Origin: Trichuris trichiura
Lineage: Eukaryota; Nematoda; Enoplea; Trichinellida; Trichuridae
Length of the DNA stretch: 64,000 nt
Assembly (NCBI GenBank): GCA_037903355.1
Contig: JBAJFE010000025.1
Location: 1-64,000 of the forward strand
Direction of reading: 5' to 3'
Of this stretch, positions 59,901 through 64,000 are shown in pieces. Each line of letters starts with the position of its first letter. The first letter of the stretch is position 1. The position numbers were made by a program, and so were the translations under genes. A model generated the notes under the pieces. It did not search any database. It saw only the letters and a list, made by a program, of their open reading frames with translations, and was not told the origin of the DNA.

Positions 59901-62900
59901 CTTGCGAAGGTAGATGATGCACGGATCATCCTTCACAAAATCTCATTGAAGCAAAATAACAAACATAGTGTTTTACCCATGCTTACTCGCCTTGATGACT
60001 TTAATACTAGATGTTAATGAATGTCTATCGACGAACGGTAAATGCCAGCAGATCTGCACTAACGTTCCGGGCTCTTATCGATGTGAATGCTTCCTTGGTT
60101 ACATGCTTGCAGATGACAAACGTTCCTGCCACCGTAAGTTAGAAAGTATCTTAGCAACTTATCCTATCCATCTTTGGGCGCCTGCCAGTGCTTACTACGC
60201 TTTCTGCATGCTCTATCATTTCATTTTAATACTCCTTTTCTTCTAGCTGTTTATCCGGATAGTGACCTTAAAGGGAACAGTTCGAAGAACTCTTATGAAA
60301 TTAGCCTACCCGTTAATAACACTGAGTACCATCTGGAACTGCCCCAAAATGCTGCTGCAATGCATCCATACAGTCCCTACCGAGGAGTTGGTCACAAGGA
60401 AGGTGTGCTTTCTTTTCACACACTTTCTTTCTTTCTTTCCCTCTCTCTCTCTCTCTCTCTCTGTACCGCTTTGGCTATTCATCTGTTTCAACAGCAATCC
60501 ATGCAATCGCTTCATCAGACTCACTTTCAGATTGTCCAATGGGTCGATTTGGACTACAATGTCAAAATGAGTGTAAGCATTGTTTGAACGGTGGTCGATG
60601 TAACCGGAAGCAAACTGGTTGCGAATGTCGCGCAGGTTGGACAGGAGTTATTTGCAATGAATCATGTCCTGAGGTTGGGCACATGTACTGTTCCTCAGTT
60701 TAAAAGTATGCTTACTCATTCTTAGGGTTTCTGGGGTATTGGGTGCAACAATCTGTGCAGTTGCACAAACGGTGGGCTGTGCAATCCTGTTACTGGCGAA
60801 TGCAAGTGCTTGGCAGGTTACAGCGGTGAAAGCTGCGAAATCGGCTGCCCACCAGGTGAATAAAAGTTTCAACAATGTTCACTGTTGCCTATAAAACAGT
60901 TTTCAGGCTACTACGGGCCGAGATGTGACTTGCCTTGCAGAATGCACTGCCTTAATAGCGTATGTGACAGAACGTATGGCTATTGTCCTTGTCCTCCTGG
61001 TCTGTTTGGTCGAAATTGTGAACAACCATGTCCAGTGTTTACTTATGGTCGAAACTGTCGTCATCTTTGCAAATGTTACCGCGAGAACGCCATTGGTTGT
61101 GACGCGCAGGTAACTGAATTTGAATTTCCATTGGCATGTTGTTGCTCAGGTGAAGGGGCTTTTGTTCGCGTCCATTGCGAGTTACATCGTGTAGCTTGGA
61201 GAGTGTTCCTTCCTAGACGAAATCGCCATAATTTTTAGCCGAAAATGTTGACAGATCATTTTCTCCCTTTTTCACACATTTGTCTCATTCTGGTACCCAA
61301 GTAATGCGAGCAGTGTGCTCAAATCTCTCATTGGGGAGAAAGGCGCATAAACTGAAGGCTCGGCAGCACTTTAAAACGAATGGAATTTCGTTTTAACAAC
61401 AAAAACAACAACAGCATCAATACTAATAATTGCTGTTATTGTTATTATTGAACTTGTGAATTTTTGAAAGCTCATTAAAGTAATTAGCCATTTTCAGTCG
61501 TCGATAATGCCGTATACACGCTTCGATCATGTTTACAACAATTTTTCTTTAAGACCGGATCATGCCATTGCAAAAGTGGCTATTATGGCCAGTATTGCAA
61601 GATGCGTTGTCAGTCAGGGTTTTATGGCTCCAATTGCCAAAATCAGTGTGCTTGCGAAGTTGGCGTTGCATGTGATCCTGTAACTGGACTGTGTGAACCT
61701 AAATGCAAACCAGGTTATACTGGCTTAGACTGCAAGCAACGTACTGACGCCTGCTGGCTTTCTTTATTCTATTTTTTTTCTTCCTTTTCTTCTTCTAGCA
61801 TGCCCGACGGATCGATATGGTGTCAATTGCGCCAAGAAATGCACCTGCCCACCGGCACAGCTTTGCCATCCTGCCAGCGGCCTTTGCACATGCCCTGCAG
61901 GGTTTATGGGACATGATTGTAATCAAAGTAAGTGTTCAGTTTAATCCACTGCTATTAGCCGACAACGTAATTGCACATACAATTTAATTATTACTTTATT
62001 TCACCCCATTGCTATAAGTCCGCTATCCAATGAGCGTACTCGTTTAACAACTAAGTGAAGGTTCACCTTCTAAGCTCATTCATTGATTGCAAGGCAACTC
62101 GATCATGCGACATTACAAGCATGTAAAGGTTAAAATAGTTCGTTGCTCAGTGAAATTTTGCATCACATTTGTGCATGCGTGGTTAAAATTTATAGCCCTC
62201 TGCTTAGGCTCTGAAGAGAATTTAAAAGTTTCATACGAAATAATACACGGTTAATGTAATCTCAGGGTGTACGATTGTACGGACAAAGAAAAAAGAACAG
62301 AAGTGCCAATACGGCTAATACACATTTGACTCTTTAGGCGCAATGGTTGAAAAGGAATAAATAACATCGAAAATGCGTACTCTAAAAAGTGTGATGAATA
62401 GCGTTAAGCTGACATATAAAACTAGCACAGAAGAAACAGCTAACGCTCTCTGATCTTATCTACTGCAGGGCTTGCTAGCGTAGAAAATAGTTCACGGCAC
62501 CGCCATTAACTTTATTGGTACACTACACCCTGTTGAGTGCGCACTCATTTGCCGTACGCTCCCAAATAGTTAATCATCTTTTGCTCCCCCAGCCTATTAC
62601 TACTAACACATTCATAAGTGTTCCACTTGGTAGAAACAAGCTTGAAGACCATCAGCGAAAAAAACACACGCGCGTTTTTGACATTAGGTAAATAAAAGGA
62701 TAAATAAAAGTCAGCGCAACAGATTTTTGCTGACCATTCCACTCATGAAGATTTAATCACGTGTCGTCACGTCATTGGAGTGTGCTTGGTAGGGTGCCCG
62801 ACGAATCGCTACGGTCCAATGTGCGCTTTTGAATGTGCCTGCAAAAACGCTTCATCCTGCAATCCTGAGAACGGTACATGCACTTGCAACCCTGGTTTCT

Positions 62901-64000
62901 ACGGAACAGCTTGTACCGAAAGTAAGTGAAAAAACTTGCACGCCCGCAATTTCAACGTTACGTACTATGCAGGATGTCCCCCAGGCCGTTACGGAGACCA
63001 ATGCATGCAACTGTGCACGTGTATGAACGGAGGACTGTGCGACCCAGAAAACGGTACATGTCACTGCGCTGCAGGATGGAGAGGCAGCCGCTGCGAACAC
63101 AGTAAGTAGTCGAGCTTTCCTAATTTTCCTTACGACACGTGTCTGTTGAACTTAAACGCGCCGTAATAGTGAAGGCATTGCTACTTGGACCAAAATTCAC
63201 GAGCAGCTTAAGGTGAAAATGATTGAACGCGTAAACGTTTGTACAACCAAGTGAAAAAGGCGCAGTGGCCTAAACCACATACCATTCAAGAATTCTCTTT
63301 TTTACAGTGTGCGAAGAAAATACTTTCGGAGAAAACTGCGGCAGACGTTGTTCGTGTTCTTTAAACGTGAAATGTGACCACGTTACTGGTGAATGCATAT
63401 GTCCACCAGGGTTTTATGGAGAAAGCTGTGATGAACAGTGCAGCAACTATACATACGGAGCTGGCTGTCTGGGGGTTTGCAGCTGCAAGAACAATGCAAC
63501 TTGCAACCCAATATCGGGAAAATGCGAATGCGCACCTGGCTGGAGAGGCTGGCATTGCGATTTGCCTTGTCCTGATGGCTTTTATGGAAGAAATTGCAGT
63601 CGAGTTTGCAATTGCGGCTACGGTATGATTTTAGCCATACGTTAGACAGACTTGAGAGAGTATATTTAAAGACATGATTGATGGAAACGAATGGGAGGTC
63701 AAGTGTCATCACGTCACTGGAGTGTGCTATTGTCCTTCCGGTTGGACTGGACCAGACTGTAGAACCCCTTGTCCTCCGGACCGCTGGGGAGAAGGTTGCG
63801 AAGAAGTGTGCCGATGTGAAAACGGCGGTACATGCGATCCCATTACTGGCATGTGCACCTGTCCGGCTGGGTGGTTTGGAAAAAGGTGTGAACGAGAATG
63901 CCCTGTTGGCTTGCATGGAGTTAACTGTGCCCAGCACTGCCATTGCCTGAACAATGGAATTTGTGATCCAAGAACCGGCGAATGCCGATGCGCTCCTGGA
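50912..64000 (+). CDS. MEGF6-like secreted multi-EGF protein with EMI domain (3' end beyond window)
   Basis: Start ATG 50912; the first exon (to 51069) gives a His-rich leader, a hydrophobic signal core ([19 protein letters not shown]) and the first EMI residues. Exons: 51339-51476, 51530-51636 (EMI); 53382-53492 (EGF); 54210-54332, 54686-54808, 55315-55440, 57792-57914, 57970-58095, 59173-59298, 59560-59682, 59787-59909, 60011-60133 (calcium-binding-type EGFs); 60247-60402 (linker); 60495-60673, 60726-60855, 60907-61109, 61554-61740, 61799-61927, 62793-62921, 62973-63101, 63308-63622, 63672 onward (laminin/MEGF-type EGFs). EMI then cbEGF then many laminin-type EGFs is the order of vertebrate MEGF6; CED-1/Draper/MEGF10 proteins have EMI but lack the cbEGF block. 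It is expected to be secreted or matrix-bound. No transmembrane segment is seen, but the C-terminus is outside the window, so a receptor form cannot be excluded. Confidence 0.9.
51339..51636 (+). other. EMI domain exons of the MEGF6-like gene
   Basis: Two exons joined through a 53-bp intron with donor GTATTC and acceptor TTTTTTGCAG. The first reads [17 protein letters not shown] then [13 protein letters not shown] and WCVISEP; the second [20 protein letters not shown] then [14 protein letters not shown]. The spaced cysteines, the WKPNC..QQ..WC core and the closing CCYGW are the EMI signature. Several of the remaining cysteines would pair within this module. Confidence 0.9.
51744..51787. repeat. 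Imperfect hairpin in MEGF6-like intron 3
   Basis: ATGACC-GCTATTTAGGAAAAGC is followed at once by its near-complement GCTTTTCCAGATAGC-GGAGGTCAT, giving about 22-24 bp arms with a two-base bulge and two mismatches and almost no loop. It lies about 110 bp after the second EMI exon. Confidence 0.8.
51895..52092 (-). CDS. Candidate nested small gene 3 (about 65 aa), single membrane segment
   Basis: Open from ATG 52092 to a stop at 51895. The product begins with a strongly basic region ([17 protein letters not shown], then [10 protein letters not shown]) followed by one hydrophobic segment ([20 protein letters not shown]) and a short tail, the layout of a small tail-anchored or single-pass protein with a cytosolic basic N-terminus. 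It lies 115 bp after the stop of nested gene 2 on the same strand. Family not recognised; the short length means chance is possible. Confidence 0.35.
   Translation of the reverse strand: MVTRHRRRTSAQLSIKGLMAQRAGKAGASRKGSKSAALGILTFTIIGLVIRLLGGQSLSPLISYR
52207..52530 (-). CDS. Candidate nested small spliced gene 2 (81 aa), unrecognised
   Basis: Two exons on the minus strand inside an intron of the MEGF6-like gene: 52530-52366 ([23 protein letters not shown] then [17 protein letters not shown]) and 52287-52207 ([19 protein letters not shown] then LIDRSQK and TGA). The 78-bp intron has donor GTAAGT and acceptor CAG, and both borders are phase 0, so the join is in frame and ends at a stop. The product is a compact, mostly helical-looking acidic/basic protein without a signal peptide. 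I do not recognise it. The consistent splicing makes this the best supported of the three nested frames. Confidence 0.5.
52765..53016 (-). CDS. Candidate nested small gene 1 (83 aa), unrecognised
   Basis: Single open frame from ATG 53016 to TAA 52765 in the third intron of the MEGF6-like gene, on the opposite strand. The product ([20 protein letters not shown], then [20 protein letters not shown] and a basic RRRHPR segment) is hydrophilic and mixed, with no signal peptide or membrane segment. I recognise no family. It is the first of three small frames in the same direction (52765-53016, 52207-52530, 51895-52092). It could be a 5' exon set of one gene or an independent gene. Confidence 0.35.
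   Translation of the reverse strand: MCPTLFPKEYVCQLLAAPLKLLSDRTRKLVELKAGNDGTTIRRRHPRTNICLFPKKEAGRTVEQPTLVCRWLAEVLILRTDLE
53206..53280. repeat. Near-perfect 75-bp palindrome in MEGF6-like intron 3
   Basis: Arms 53206-53242 and 53244-53280 are reverse complements over 37 bp with a single mismatch (CACAGG against CACGGG) and a one-base centre. Left arm starts AGTAGATCTTCAGATTCAC. No flanking duplication is evident. It ends about 100 bp before the first EGF exon and is upstream of the nested small gene at 53016 on that gene's strand. Confidence 0.95.
53382..60133 (+). other. Ten EGF modules, nine of calcium-binding type, one exon each
   Basis: Each module is one exon of 111, 123 or 126 bp with phase 1 at both borders, so any exon can be skipped or duplicated without breaking the frame. 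Most start with the calcium-binding signature D-[VI]-[ND]-E-C ([97 protein letters not shown]). The exons at 55315 and 59173 have lost the D-x-D/N-E start, and that at 57792 reads [16 protein letters not shown], so these may not bind calcium as strongly. Confidence 0.88.
59499..59526. repeat. AGCTTA-unit palindrome before an EGF exon
   Basis: GGCTTAAGCTTAA, two bases, TTAAGCTTAAGCC: perfect 13-bp arms built from AGCTTA-like hexamers, with one more CAGCTTAAG just after. It ends 34 bp before the exon at 59560. Confidence 0.9.
60438..60462. repeat. (TC)n microsatellite
   Basis: A CT-dinucleotide run in the intron between the exons ending 60402 and starting 60495. It lies about 30-55 bp upstream of the acceptor and can serve as its polypyrimidine tract. 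Confidence 0.9.
60495..64000 (+). other. Laminin/MEGF-type EGF repeats (incomplete at right edge)
   Basis: Exons here carry eight-cysteine modules of the form C-P-x-G-x-[FYW]-G-x-x-C-x-x-x-C-x-C ... C-x-C-x-x-G-[WYF]-x-G-x-x-C (for example [74 protein letters not shown]). About twelve units are visible before the sequence stops inside one. They are the typical C-terminal array of MEGF6 and also occur in Draper/CED-1 receptors. Confidence 0.88.

Noticed and set aside
1..64000. CRISPR arrays, bacterial operons, rRNA genes
   Set aside because: No regularly spaced direct repeats and no rRNA-like sequence; gene structure is eukaryotic throughout.

Overview
The window starts with 17 perfect TAAGCC units (the C-rich strand of the nematode telomere repeat TTAGGC) and then runs inward, so it is the left end of a nematode chromosome. 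Genes have many small exons, GT-AG introns that are often only 49-80 bp, and metazoan families (SIN3, a multi-EGF protein with an EMI domain). A clade I nematode such as a whipworm would fit the composition and the very short introns, but the species is inference and no database was searched.

Layout. 1-102 telomere. 103-3022 subtelomeric DNA with no supportable gene. 3.0-14.4 kb is a nest of dead transposons: a truncated non-autonomous hAT element; a complete but decayed Ty1/copia LTR retrotransposon (4884-9484) whose gag is split by a second, inverted hAT copy with a perfect 8-bp target duplication; and a pogo/Tigger-type nest (10151-14405) holding pieces of at least two transposases on the minus strand, one N-terminal piece on the plus strand and another hAT insertion with a long internal hairpin. 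14.4-18.9 kb holds nothing I can support.

From 18.9 kb the host genes begin. A SIN3-type transcriptional co-repressor lies on the minus strand (about 29099 down to 18947, about 21 exons) with a mariner relic in its 4.5-kb intron. A divergent plus-strand coiled-coil gene (30853-37115), possibly rootletin-like, follows. An unidentified minus-strand multi-exon gene (about 41290-38930) carries a small hAT element in an intron. 41.3-50.9 kb shows no supportable gene. From 50912 to the right edge runs the 5' part of a MEGF6-like gene: signal peptide, EMI domain, ten EGF modules (most on phase-symmetric 123/126-bp exons), then laminin/MEGF-type EGF repeats that continue past the window. Its third intron carries three tiny candidate genes on the opposite strand, one with a phase-consistent intron, and two long hairpins.

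The host genes do not form a pathway. SIN3 is nuclear, the coiled-coil protein is probably ciliary or centrosomal, and the MEGF6-like protein is secreted. The least explained parts are the nested small-gene cluster in the MEGF6-like intron, the almost perfect 75-bp palindrome beside it, and the unusually long primer-binding site of the copia element, complementary to the 5' half of initiator tRNA-Met. Exon borders were placed by eye and may be off by a base or more.
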